A DNA stretch of 47,830 nt from Phycisphaerales bacterium (GTDB lineage Bacteria > Planctomycetota > Phycisphaerae > Phycisphaerales > UBA1924). The stretch spans positions 1 to 47,830 of the forward strand of contig JAPKGU010000008.1 in assembly GCA_026647565.1 (NCBI GenBank), written 5' to 3'. Each line of letters opens with the position of its first letter. The stretch's first letter is position 1. A model generated the notes under the pieces. The model was not told the origin of the DNA, did no database searches, and was given only the letters and a program-made list of their open reading frames with translations. A program made the translations under genes and the position numbers. Below are positions 31,878 through 40,310 of the stretch, piece after piece.

Positions 31878-34484
31878 GTGCAAGACCGCTCAGGCCCGAT
31901 TCCCGCGATCATCCTGGTGGGCGCGATCGTCGCCGCCGCGTGGCTCGCGCTCAGCTCGACCCATCCTCGCCCCCGCCACGAACCCTCCGTGTCCCGCGCC
32001 AACGGCCGCGGCGATTCGACGTGGCGCACCCCTTCCACGCTCGATTCGGCGCTGGACCACCTCCGGATCGAGCCGGGGTACCGCGTCGAGTTGGTCGCCG
32101 CCGAGCCGCTGATCGAGGCGCCGGTCTGGATCCAGTTCGACGAGTTCGCCCGTCTGTGGGTCGTGGAGATGGTCGGATACATGCGCGACGCCGAAGGGGC
32201 CGGAGAGACCGAGCCCTCCGGGCGCATCGCGATCCTGGAGGACACCGACGGCGACGGGTCGATGGATCGCCGGACGACGTTTGCATCGGGGCTTGTCATG
32301 CCGCGCGGGGTGCTTCCCTGCTACGCCGACGCGCGCGGCGTCGGCGCCCTCGTCATCGAGCCGCCGAACCTGTGGTACATGAAGGACACCAACCGCGACG
32401 GCGTGGCCGACGAGAAGCGTCTGGTCCTCTCGGGGTTCGAAGGAGAGAACCCCGAGCACGCGCCCAATGCGCTCACCTGGGGCATCGACAACTGGATCCA
32501 TCTCTCCCAGCACTCGCTGGAGTTCAGATTCGACGGCCCGCCGACGCTCGCGACCCAGACGCGCCCCACGCCCGCGCACGGGCAGTGGGGCCTGGCGACC
32601 GACCGAGTCGGACGCCTCTTCTACACGCCAAACTCCGAGGCCCTCAAGATGGACCTCGTCCCCAAGCACTACGCCATGCGGAACCCCGCGCAACGCGCCT
32701 TCACCATGATGGGCGTGCTCGTCTGCAGCGATCAGACCGTCTGGCCCGTCCACCCCACGCCCGGCGTCAATCGCGGCTACATGGAAGGCATCCTCCGAGA
32801 GGACAAACGCCTGGCCGTCCACACCGCGGCCTGCGGCACCACCCTCTACGAGGCCTCGCTGCTCGGACCAGACGCACGGGGCGACGCGTTCGTCGCAGAG
32901 CCCGCCGGGAATCTCGTCCGGCGACTCAATGTCGAGCCGACGCCCGACCGCGTGAGGGCGACGAGCGCGTACCCCGATCGCGACTTCCTGGCATCGACCA
33001 ACGAGCGCTTCAGGCCCGTGCAATGCGCCGTCGGACCGGAGGGAGCGCTGTATGTCGTCGACATGCACAGAGGCGTCATCCAGCACAAGACCTATCTCAC
33101 CGACTATCTGAAGTCGCAGGTGAAGGATCGAGGGCTTGAGCATCCGCTCGACATGGGCCGCATCTACCGGGTCGTGCCGGATCGCGCGGTCGTTCCCGCA
33201 CCCGCTCGCCTCGGATCCCTCTCGGGCGCTCGGCTCGTCGAGCAGCTGGCGCACGCCGATCAGTGGCGACGCTCCACGGCGCAGCGCCTCCTCATCGAGC
33301 GTCGCGCGACGGATCAGCAGGTCCCGCTGCGCCGCATGGCGATCGGCCACAAGGACCCGATCGCAAGGCTGCACGCGCTCTGGACGCTCGACGGACTCGG
33401 CCTGGCCACCGCCGGGGACGCCCTCCGTGCGATGCTGGATCCGGACACCGACGTCGCCATCGGGGGCATGCGCATCGCCGAACGCTGGCTCGCGTCGGAC
33501 CAGGCCGGCGCCACCTCCGCATCGGACCCATCCGACGCGCTCGTGACGGCTCTTCTCGAGCTTGCGTCGAGCAGCGACGTACGCACGCGATCTCAGGCGC
33601 TCCTCTCGCTCGGCGCGAGCGCCGACGCCCGTGCCGTGTCGGCCCTCGTCAACGCCGTTCGCTCAAGCCCCGATTCGGAATCAACCCGCGCCATCGCCAT
33701 CAGCGGGTTGTACGGACGCGCCCCGCTCGCGATCCTCGCGCTCGCGACGGACGGAAAGCCGTTCCGGGGAGGACGCCTCTGGTTTGCACGCGACGCCTTC
33801 GACGCGGACCTCAACGGACCGGACATGGGCGCTCGCGCCCGCGCCGTCGACTTCGTCGCCGCACTCGCCGACGAAAGGCCCGAGCTCGCGGCATACCTCC
33901 TCGGCCGCGTCCAAGCCGCCCAGCGACTCCACACCGAGCAACCCCGTCCCATCGAGCTCGCCGCCCCGCCCCGGATGTGGACCTCCCTCACCGCGTCCGA
34001 CTCTCCCCTCTCCTTCGCCGCACGTGACACCGATCAATGGCTCGTGTGGCCGGGGCACGGCTCGGTCGTGACCGCAACCGGACGCGTCCTCACGCCCGCG
34101 GAGATCGCTCGCTTCGACGCCGGACGCGCGCTCTTCGACACCACCTGCGCCGGTTGCCACGGAAAGGCGGGCACCGGCGCACCCGGTCACGCGCCGGCGC
34201 TCGCCGGCTCCTCCCGCGTGCGCGGCTCCACCGACACCACCATCCGCATCCTGCTCCACGGGCTGGAAGGACCGCTCGAATCCGACGGTCTGCGGTTCAA
34301 CAGCAGCATGCCCGCCGCGCCGTTCAAAGCCGACGAGGAACTCGCCGCAGTCCTCACCTACATCCGGCGCGCGTGGGGCAACAACGCCGAGCCGGTGGCG
34401 CCCTCGGACTTCGCCGCCACTCGCGAGGCGACCAAGGGCCGCAACAAACCCTGGCGGATCGAAGAACTGGAAGGGAAGCCATGA
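31878..34484 (+). CDS. PVC-type membrane-bound dehydrogenase with HEAT-like region and cytochrome c
   Basis: An 868-residue envelope protein. A membrane anchor or signal (IPAIILVGAIVAAAWLALSS, about 7-27) is followed by a beta-propeller dehydrogenase domain (about 60-440) with GYRVELVAAEPLIEAPVWIQ and two DxDGDG-like loops (DTDGDGSMDRRT, DTNRDGVADEK). A HEAT-like helical part (about 450-650) comes next and a C-terminal cytochrome c domain with haem motif CAGCH at 757-761 and distal Met probably in SSMPAAPF. This architecture is characteristic of planctomycetes and verrucomicrobia and is linked to carbohydrate oxidation. GTG 31878 is preferred: the signal starts there. The next gene overlaps by four bases. 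Confidence 0.88.
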   Translation: MQDRSGPIPAIILVGAIVAAAWLALSSTHPRPRHEPSVSRANGRGDSTWRTPSTLDSALDHLRIEPGYRVELVAAEPLIEAPVWIQFDEFARLWVVEMVGYMRDAEGAGETEPSGRIAILEDTDGDGSMDRRTTFASGLVMPRGVLPCYADARGVGALVIEPPNLWYMKDTNRDGVADEKRLVLSGFEGENPEHAPNALTWGIDNWIHLSQHSLEFRFDGPPTLATQTRPTPAHGQWGLATDRVGRLFYTPNSEALKMDLVPKHYAMRNPAQRAFTMMGVLVCSDQTVWPVHPTPGVNRGYMEGILREDKRLAVHTAACGTTLYEASLLGPDARGDAFVAEPAGNLVRRLNVEPTPDRVRATSAYPDRDFLASTNERFRPVQCAVGPEGALYVVDMHRGVIQHKTYLTDYLKSQVKDRGLEHPLDMGRIYRVVPDRAVVPAPARLGSLSGARLVEQLAHADQWRRSTAQRLLIERRATDQQVPLRRMAIGHKDPIARLHALWTLDGLGLATAGDALRAMLDPDTDVAIGGMRIAERWLASDQAGATSASDPSDALVTALLELASSSDVRTRSQALLSLGASADARAVSALVNAVRSSPDSESTRAIAISGLYGRAPLAILALATDGKPFRGGRLWFARDAFDADLNGPDMGARARAVDFVAALADERPELAAYLLGRVQAAQRLHTEQPRPIELAAPPRMWTSLTASDSPLSFAARDTDQWLVWPGHGSVVTATGRVLTPAEIARFDAGRALFDTTCAGCHGKAGTGAPGHAPALAGSSRVRGSTDTTIRILLHGLEGPLESDGLRFNSSMPAAPFKADEELAAVLTYIRRAWGNNAEPVAPSDFAATREATKGRNKPWRIEELEGKP

Positions 34485-35206
34485 GTGCGACGTCGCGCTG
34501 GACTGCAACGGCTCTCGTCTCAACGGCCGCAGCGTTTGGCCTTGGCGGATGCCGCGGCACACCACCGCGCCCAGACGGGTACAGCGGCGCTCCGGCGATC
34601 GACCTCTTCAACGGCACAGACCTCACCGGCTGGACGCAGCGGGGCGGCAAGGCGGCATACTCGGTCCAGGATGGGTGCATCGTCGGACACACCGCGCCCG
34701 ACCAGCCCAACTCGTTTCTCTGCACCAACCAGGCATACACGGATTTCGTCCTGCTGCTCGAGTTCAAGGTCGACAACGAGCTCAACTCCGGCGTTCAGAT
34801 CCGGAGCAACAGCACGCCCGAGCACCAGAACGGTCGAGTCCACGGCTACCAGGTCGAGATCGATCCCTCCGATCGGGCGTGGACCGGAGGCATCTACGAC
34901 GAAGGGCGACGCGGCTGGATCGCCGATCTCTCCACCAATGCCGAGGCCCGCGCCGCCTTCAAGCCCGGCGAGTGGAACTCGATGCGCGTCGAGGCCGTCG
35001 GCGATCGCATCCGGACATGGATCAACGATGTTCCGTGCGCCGACCTGCGCGACGACACCACCCGCTCCGGCTTCATCGCGCTCCAGGTCCACGGCGTCGG
35101 ATCTCGGTCCGACCCCTTGGAAGTGCGATGGCGGAACATCAGGATCGTCCCGCTCACGCCCGAAACCGATCGCGACCGCCTCACAAGCCCGCGTTCTGAC
35201 GGATGA
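34481..35206 (+). CDS. DUF1080 (3-keto-disaccharide hydrolase-like) lipoprotein
   Basis: A 241-residue lipoprotein with a lipobox GLGGC (Cys24). The DUF1080 fold (about 40-225) shows the family marks: IDLFNGTDLTGWTQRGGKAA, LLEFKVDNELNSGVQIRSNS, GYQVEIDP, and FIALQVHGVG. Known relatives are jelly-roll proteins acting on sugars, often hydrolysing 3-keto-glycosides made by oxidoreductases. The start overlaps the stop of the dehydrogenase-cytochrome gene (ATGA), so the two are coupled and probably act on the same substrate. The last 26 bases overlap the convergent EVE-domain gene. Confidence 0.92.
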   Translation: MSATSRWTATALVSTAAAFGLGGCRGTPPRPDGYSGAPAIDLFNGTDLTGWTQRGGKAAYSVQDGCIVGHTAPDQPNSFLCTNQAYTDFVLLLEFKVDNELNSGVQIRSNSTPEHQNGRVHGYQVEIDPSDRAWTGGIYDEGRRGWIADLSTNAEARAAFKPGEWNSMRVEAVGDRIRTWINDVPCADLRDDTTRSGFIALQVHGVGSRSDPLEVRWRNIRIVPLTPETDRDRLTSPRSDG

Positions 35207-35606
35207 TCCGATCAAGATCCGGCGGCACCGGCATCACGCTGAGCCGCCCGATGGTCACAAGCTTGAACGCCCCGAAACGCCCGTCCGCCTTCATGGCGTC
35301 CAGCGTCAGAGGCGTCCTGGCTCGCTTGCCGGGCTTGATGTCCACCACCGCAAACCTCGGCTCGCCCCTGTCATTCAATCCCGGACGCTGCGGGTCCTCA
35401 TAGCCGCCCTTCGTGACGAGCGCTAGCCCCACGATCGCCCGCTCATCACCCGTGTGATAGATGAACGCCTCGTCGCCCCTCTTCATCGCTCGAAGCGAGA
35501 TCAGCGCCGCCGCGTTCGTCACGCCGTCCCACGTCGCCTTCCCGTCGCGCTCCAGGTCATCGAATGAGTACGTCCCCGGCTCGGTCTTCAGGAGGTAGGT
35601 CGCCAT
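35181..35606 (-). CDS. EVE-domain protein
   Basis: A 141-residue single-domain protein of the PUA-like EVE family. Signatures: MATYLLKTEPGTYSFDDLER, WDGVTNAAALISLRAMKRGD, FIYHTGDERAIVGLALV and the C-terminal LVTIGRLSVMPVPPDLDRII. EVE domains bind modified bases in nucleic acid; free-standing bacterial forms have no settled role. The length is normal and the conserved Trp is present. It overlaps the end of the DUF1080 gene by 26 bases on the other strand. Confidence 0.92.
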   Translation of the reverse strand: MATYLLKTEPGTYSFDDLERDGKATWDGVTNAAALISLRAMKRGDEAFIYHTGDERAIVGLALVTKGGYEDPQRPGLNDRGEPRFAVVDIKPGKRARTPLTLDAMKADGRFGAFKLVTIGRLSVMPVPPDLDRIIRQNAGL

Positions 35607-35627
35607 GCAGGAGCGTATCCGACGCCC

Positions 35628-36413
35628 CTACTCCTTCCGTTCCGACTGCTTCTCAAGCAGGATCACGTGCTTCATCAGCGTTCCCGCCGCCGCCGATCCC
35701 GCCGCGGCAAGCCCTCGCCACCCATCCCTCCACGCCGAGCGCAGCACGACCTGCTTGAACAACGCCCCGACCGTGGAGACAACGAGCCGCGCCCCATTGG
35801 TGCGACGGCCCTCCCTCAGCAGACTCTCCGCGGAGGTGCGCGCGTGCCCGACCTGCTTGGCGAGGTGGTCCGCGATGGTCGTCCATGAGTCGTGACGGAG
35901 ATCTCCGGAGAGTCTCGCGACGCGTGCGCCGGAAGTCAGCGAGAGCTTGTCGTGCGGGTCCAGCCCGCCCCACGCCGCCGCTCCCTTGCGGACCAGACGC
36001 AGGCGCCACTCCGGCTGGTAGGTGTGGTTCAGGAACCTCCCCGCGTAGAAGATCTTGCGGTTGACCTCGTAGCCGTCGATGGATTGCGCCTCACCGGTTG
36101 GACCTGATCCGGCCCCGACGACGCGCACGATCTCGCGCGCCAGATCGGGCTCGACGCTCTCATCCGAATCGAGGCACAGCACCCACGGCTGCGTGCACTG
36201 CTCGAGCGCCATCTGCTTCGTCTTCACGTGCCCGAGCCATGCCGAGCGGATGACGCGGGCCCCGGCGGCTTCGAGCATCGCGATCGTGTCATCCGTCGAG
36301 CCCGAATCGATGGCCACGATCTCTGCCGCCAGCCCTTTGACGGAATCCAGCGTCCGACCGATGGTCGAAGCGTTGTTCTTGCACACGATGGCGACGGAGA
36401 GGGGGAGGGGCAT
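35628..36413 (-). CDS. Glycosyltransferase family 2 (WaaE/KdtX-like)
   Basis: A 261-residue GT-A glycosyltransferase. SVAIVCKNNASTIGRTLDSV at the N-terminus and IVAIDSGSTDDTIAML are the nucleotide-sugar binding region; CLDSDESVEPDL carries the DxD-type metal motif. The order NRKIFYAGRFLNHTYQPEWR then RLVRKG, and DLRHDSW further on, match glucosyltransferases of lipopolysaccharide core synthesis (KdtX/WaaE group). No membrane segment is evident, so it is probably peripheral. ATG 36413 is preferred over an earlier in-frame codon at 36440. It is divergent from the dus gene with 62 bases between the starts. Confidence 0.88.
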   Translation of the reverse strand: MPLPLSVAIVCKNNASTIGRTLDSVKGLAAEIVAIDSGSTDDTIAMLEAAGARVIRSAWLGHVKTKQMALEQCTQPWVLCLDSDESVEPDLAREIVRVVGAGSGPTGEAQSIDGYEVNRKIFYAGRFLNHTYQPEWRLRLVRKGAAAWGGLDPHDKLSLTSGARVARLSGDLRHDSWTTIADHLAKQVGHARTSAESLLREGRRTNGARLVVSTVGALFKQVVLRSAWRDGWRGLAAAGSAAAGTLMKHVILLEKQSERKE

Positions 36414-36475
36414 TGTCCAAAGTAAAGCACGCCCGCTCACTCCTCACCAACCAACTCCTCAACATACGATCCTTC

Positions 36476-37813
36476 GTGCCCCTCCCGCCCCTCCACATCG
36501 GCCCCCTGCGGCTCTCGACCAACCTGCTGCTCGCCCCGATCGCCGGCTACTGCGATCTGGCGTTCAGGACGGTCTGCCGCGAGTTTGGCGGGCTGGGGCT
36601 GGCCTGCACCGACCTGCTCTCGCCTCAGGGCCTTCTCCGCGGCACCGCGACCTCCCTCGACCTGGCCAAGACCAACGACTTCGACAAGCCGGTCGGGATG
36701 CAGCTCTACGGCAGCGATCCGGAGATCATGGCCCAGGGCGCCCGCTGGGCCGTCGAGCACGGCGCAACCGTCGTCGACATCAACATGGGCTGCCCCGTCG
36801 ACAAGGTGACCAAGAAAGACGGCGGCTCCAAACTCCTCACCGATCTCTCCCGGGCCGTCGCTATTGCCGAACGCGTGCGAAAGGAACTCGACACGATCCC
36901 GCTTTCGGCGGCGGAGTGGTCGAAGCGGCTGGGGGACGCGTCTCTGCCGACCGGGCAATGGGCAGTAGGCAATGGGCAATGGGAAAGGCGGATGGGTGAA
37001 TCGCGGCGGCCCACCCTCACAGTGGGGCCGCATGGCGATTCGCCCGTTTCGTCTTCTTCGGGGTCCTCTGTGTCCCTTTGGAGTGAATCTCTTTCCCATT
37101 CTTCTCTGCGAAACTCTGCATCCTCCGCGTCCTCTGCGTTCTCTTCTCTTTCTGTCCCTTTGACCTGCAAGATGCGCCTCTGCTGGCACACCTCCGACTA
37201 TGAATCCGGCGGGGCATGCTCACCGCACCTGGCCCGCATGCTTGCCGATGTCGGCGTGAGCGCCGTCACCGTTCACGGGCGCACCACCGAGGACAAGTTC
37301 GCCGGCAGCGTCCGCCTCGAAGGCATCGCACGCGTCGTCGAAGCCGTCAACGGCGCGATCCCCATCATCGGCAATGGCGACGTGCGCGAGCCCGAGGACG
37401 CACGCCGCATGCTCGCCTTCACCGGGTGCGCCGGCGTCATGATCGGGCGCGGCGCGCTCTCCACGCCATGGATCTTCCGCGACACCTGGTCGCTGCTCAC
37501 GACGGGCTCGACGCCGGCAGCGCCGACGGAGGAAGAGATCATCGCGATGATCCGCCGCTTCTTCACGCTCATGCAGTCGCAGCGCGACGATCGCTACGCC
37601 ATGTTCCAGATCTCGCGCCGGATCTCGTGGTTCGCCAAGCGGCTCGGCGTCGAGCCGGACGGCACCCGGCGCGGCGTCAAGCCCTTCAAGGAGGCCATCC
37701 GGCTCGCGACCCGCCCGGAACAGGTCCACGCCGCCCTCGACGCCTACCGCCGTGGCGAACTCCGCACCTACTTTCAGGATGCCGAGTCCATGCACGGCGC
37801 AGGGACCGAATAA
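36476..37813 (+). CDS. dus: tRNA-dihydrouridine synthase with in-frame repeat insertion
   Basis: An FMN-dependent Dus enzyme reducing uridine in tRNA D-loops. Motifs: LAPIAGYCDLAFRTVCREFG, MQLYGSDPE, DINMGCPVDKVTKKDGGS with the catalytic Cys in GCP, TCKMRL, VTVHGRTTEDKF, IIGNGDV and MIGRGAL. DusB is the closest subfamily. Between KELDTIPL and PLTCKMRL there is an 88-residue, Ser-rich insertion encoded by a repeat element (36905-37164); without it the protein would be about 357 residues, the normal size. GTG 36476 is chosen, since the frame before it starts only at TTG 36413; no ribosome site is visible, and TACGAT at 36465-36470 could make a leaderless transcript. Activity of the interrupted enzyme is uncertain. 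Confidence 0.88.
   Translation: MPLPPLHIGPLRLSTNLLLAPIAGYCDLAFRTVCREFGGLGLACTDLLSPQGLLRGTATSLDLAKTNDFDKPVGMQLYGSDPEIMAQGARWAVEHGATVVDINMGCPVDKVTKKDGGSKLLTDLSRAVAIAERVRKELDTIPLSAAEWSKRLGDASLPTGQWAVGNGQWERRMGESRRPTLTVGPHGDSPVSSSSGSSVSLWSESLSHSSLRNSASSASSAFSSLSVPLTCKMRLCWHTSDYESGGACSPHLARMLADVGVSAVTVHGRTTEDKFAGSVRLEGIARVVEAVNGAIPIIGNGDVREPEDARRMLAFTGCAGVMIGRGALSTPWIFRDTWSLLTTGSTPAAPTEEEIIAMIRRFFTLMQSQRDDRYAMFQISRRISWFAKRLGVEPDGTRRGVKPFKEAIRLATRPEQVHAALDAYRRGELRTYFQDAESMHGAGTE
36905..37164 (+). repeat. Repeat element inserted in dus
   Basis: About 260 bases unlike the surrounding gene in base use. Left part: four tandem heptamers GGGCAAT, GGGCAGT, AGGCAAT, GGGCAAT (36953-36980). Middle: an imperfect palindrome, GGGTGAATCGC (36994-37004) pairing with GCGATTCGCCC (37035-37045), with GGCCCAC opposite GTGGGGCC inside it. 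Right part: a pyrimidine-rich run with repeated CTCTGCG-like words (CTCTGTG, CTCTGCG, CTCTGCA, CCTCTGCG) at about 37064-37140. The frame is kept through the whole element. Boundaries are estimated from where the conserved protein resumes. Confidence 0.7.
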
Positions 37814-37900
37814 CCGCGCGAAAATCCCCTGGTTCCCGCTCAGCGCACGTGTATATTGCAGGTCCGCGGCCCCCAAGACGCCCGTGCGCAGGAGTCCAAC

Positions 37901-38977
37901 ATGCCCCCGATCGCCCGCACAGCTTCGCTGGCCCTCGTTCCGCTCTTCACCACGGCGTCCATGGCCTCGGACCCCTACCGGCTCTCGCTCCAGCCGTCCT
38001 CAACGGTGGTCGTGGACAACTCGATCTTCGCCCCCTCCACCGGCACGCTCATCGGGAACTACGACGCCACCACCAACCCCACCGGCACGCGCACGCTCCC
38101 CGGCCCCTTCGGAGGGAGTGGCAACAACCCGATCCCCATCTCGCTGAACGTCAACGTCGGGGAAGAGAGCCAGACCTCGCCCGCGGGCGCGCTCACGATC
38201 GTCGCAAACCCCGCCGCCGGAACCTTCGCCATCGCCGATCTCTGGCTCGACCTGCTCAACGAAACCATCATCGAAGCCCCCATCAGCGCCACCATCTCGT
38301 ACTCGACCTTCCGCACCCTGAGCCCCTCGTTCTTCTATTTCGGCGGCATTCCCATCACCATCCCTCTCGGCACCGCACGAATCACCGTTCTCTCCGCGAC
38401 TCTCGGCGCGGGCGGCTCCGTCGGCACCCTCACTCCCAATGGCGACGGGTCATTCGCGCTCGCGGGCGCCGCGTCCCTGGATGTCTCCTTCGAGGCATCC
38501 GTCCTCGATCAGCCGGCCCAGGGTGGAACCTTCCCCGTGATCGCGCCGATCGGCGGCACACTCACCCCATCCGAGAGCGGCGCGACCCTCACGCTCAGCA
38601 TTGACATCTCCAACACCTCGGAGATCCCAGGCCCCTTCCCCGCGATCGAGAACCAGCCCCTCGACCTGCCCACGCTCGACCCCAACAACCCGGCGAAGGT
38701 GCTCCTCACCCTGGAGTTCCAACGCATCGACATCACGATCGCCGGAGCGATCGACGCCCGCGCCACAGGGCCCCTGCTCTGCCTCGCGGACATCAACCTC
38801 GACGGAGTCTCCGACATCCTCGACTTCCTGGACTTCATCGACGGCTTCAGTTCCTGCGAGCAGAACCCAGCGCCCTGTCCCTCGCCGCTCCTCGACACCG
38901 ACGTGAACACGGACGGCTTCGTCGACATCCTCGACTTCCTCGACTTCATCGAGGCGTTCTCGGACGGTTGCCCCTGA
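37901..38977 (+). CDS. Exported protein with C-terminal dockerin-like tail
   Basis: A 358-residue secreted protein. A signal peptide (TASLALVPLFTTASMA) precedes a beta-rich domain rich in Thr/Ser/Gly (about 20-285), typical of a surface or structural protein. The last 65 residues hold two Ca-loop motifs, DINLDGVSDILDFLDFIDGF and DTDVNTDGFVDILDFLDFIE, with Cys residues (LCLAD, SSCEQ, GCP): the GC-type dockerin-like tail widespread in Phycisphaerae, thought to be an anchoring or sorting tag. Length and repeats suggest a calcium-binding surface protein. TATATT at 37852-37857 may be a -10 box; no good -35 is seen. Confidence 0.85.
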   Translation: MPPIARTASLALVPLFTTASMASDPYRLSLQPSSTVVVDNSIFAPSTGTLIGNYDATTNPTGTRTLPGPFGGSGNNPIPISLNVNVGEESQTSPAGALTIVANPAAGTFAIADLWLDLLNETIIEAPISATISYSTFRTLSPSFFYFGGIPITIPLGTARITVLSATLGAGGSVGTLTPNGDGSFALAGAASLDVSFEASVLDQPAQGGTFPVIAPIGGTLTPSESGATLTLSIDISNTSEIPGPFPAIENQPLDLPTLDPNNPAKVLLTLEFQRIDITIAGAIDARATGPLLCLADINLDGVSDILDFLDFIDGFSSCEQNPAPCPSPLLDTDVNTDGFVDILDFLDFIEAFSDGCP

Positions 38978-39200
38978 TCGAAGTCCGCACGGGTGCGGGC
39001 CATCCCCACCGCTGGTCGCAACCCCGTTGTGACATTCCCGGTACGGAATCGGTTCTGGTCGGATCGGTCCGGCGTATATGATTCAATGCCGGGTTTGGCC
39101 ATCGGCGCCAAGTCGCGGACCGGGGTCGCCGATCCGCACCCACGCCGCAGAGCCGCCCGGCGATGTGGTCCAGTCTCCGAGGAATGCAAGGGAGAAACCG
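38978..39200. other. Intergenic region before the DUF1573 gene
   Basis: A 223-base gap. A short hairpin CCGCA/TGCGG lies at 38995-39008. TATGAT at 39077-39082 could be a -10 element, but no matching -35 is present. No gene is supported. Confidence 0.35.
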
Positions 39201-40295
39201 ATGACGATCCGTCCCGCCGCTCGCTCGCTTGCCGCCGCGTTCGTTGCCGCAGGACTTTCCTGCGCCGGCGTCGCATCCGCACAGTTCCTTGACCCGGCCC
39301 CGGCGCCGAGCAACACCCCGCTCCTGGGCACGCCGGTCATCACCTTCGATCGCCAGGCGCACGACTTCGGGAACATCCTCGACGAGGCCAACGTCGAGAC
39401 CACCTTCACCTTCTCAAACACCGGCGACACCACGCTCGAGATCGTCGACCACAAGGCAACCTGCGGCTGCACGGTCCCCGAGATCTCCAAGCGCTCGCTC
39501 CTTCCCGGCGAGTCCGCGACCATCAAGGTTGTCTTCCACCCCGCGCACAAGCGCGGCGTGCAGAACCAGACCGTCACGCTCCTCACAAACTCGCCCGATC
39601 AGCCCCAGGTCTCGCTCACGATCAACGCCAACGTACGCCCCATGACCTGGGCCGATCCCGTGGTCGCCCACTTCTCACGGATCGAGAAGGGCGACACCCG
39701 CACCCTGACGATCGATGTCTTCTCCCGCGTCCCGAACTTCAAGGTCGAGGGCGTCACCGTCACCAACGAGGTCGTCTTCCGCGCGTCCGTCTCCGAGCCG
39801 ACCGAGGTCCCCGGCGACTCCGAAGGCGAGAAGATCCGGAAGGTCACCGTCACGATCGGACTCTCGCCGACCGTGCCCCTCGGCAACCACACCGAGACAC
39901 TCCAGATCCGCACCAACGATCCCAAGAAGCCCGTCCTCAACCAGCAGATCATCGCCGAGGTCGTCGGCGATCTCGTCCCCGCGCCAAATCGCGTCTCCCT
40001 CGGCGTCGTCCGCCCCGGCGACCCACTCAAGAGCGAGTTCAAGATCACCAGCCGCGGAGGAAAGCCCTTCAGAATCCTCTCCGCAAAGGCCGTCGCCACC
40101 ACCGGACTTCAGATCGACGCCGTCGTCGAGCAGGTCCCCGAGGGAGGCGCGCCCGAGATCAAGATCACGCTCAGCGGCAACGCGCCGGCCACCGTTCAGC
40201 CCATCCGGGGCAAGGTCGAGATCACCACCGACAGCAAGGAACAGCCCAAGATCGAGGTGCCGTTCTACGCCACGGTGCGAGGCGGCCCTCGCTGA
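39201..40295 (+). CDS. Exported DUF1573 protein
   Basis: A 364-residue periplasmic protein with a signal peptide (RSLAAAFVAAGLSCAGVASA). The DUF1573 domain (about 45-150) carries FDRQAHDFGNILDEANVETT, FTFSNTGDTTLEIVDHKATC and CGCT, the family's hallmark, then LLPGESATIKVVFHPAHKRG. Two further immunoglobulin-like segments follow (about 155-360). DUF1573 proteins resemble ASPM/Hydin-type domains and are common in the envelope of planctomycetes and Bacteroidota; function is not known. GGGAGAAACCG precedes the ATG. It is followed after 15 bases by the rhodanese gene. Confidence 0.88.
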   Translation: MTIRPAARSLAAAFVAAGLSCAGVASAQFLDPAPAPSNTPLLGTPVITFDRQAHDFGNILDEANVETTFTFSNTGDTTLEIVDHKATCGCTVPEISKRSLLPGESATIKVVFHPAHKRGVQNQTVTLLTNSPDQPQVSLTINANVRPMTWADPVVAHFSRIEKGDTRTLTIDVFSRVPNFKVEGVTVTNEVVFRASVSEPTEVPGDSEGEKIRKVTVTIGLSPTVPLGNHTETLQIRTNDPKKPVLNQQIIAEVVGDLVPAPNRVSLGVVRPGDPLKSEFKITSRGGKPFRILSAKAVATTGLQIDAVVEQVPEGGAPEIKITLSGNAPATVQPIRGKVEITTDSKEQPKIEVPFYATVRGGPR

Positions 40296-40310
40296 TACGG
40301 AGGATGCCCG

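Noticed and set aside
31890-33374. Long open frame opposite the PVC dehydrogenase
   Set aside because: Shadow frame; the plus-strand gene has full domain evidence.
37050-37140. Ser-rich stretch in Dus as a natural protein linker
   Set aside because: The DNA is made of repeated nucleotide words and a palindrome, which fits an inserted element better than an evolved linker.
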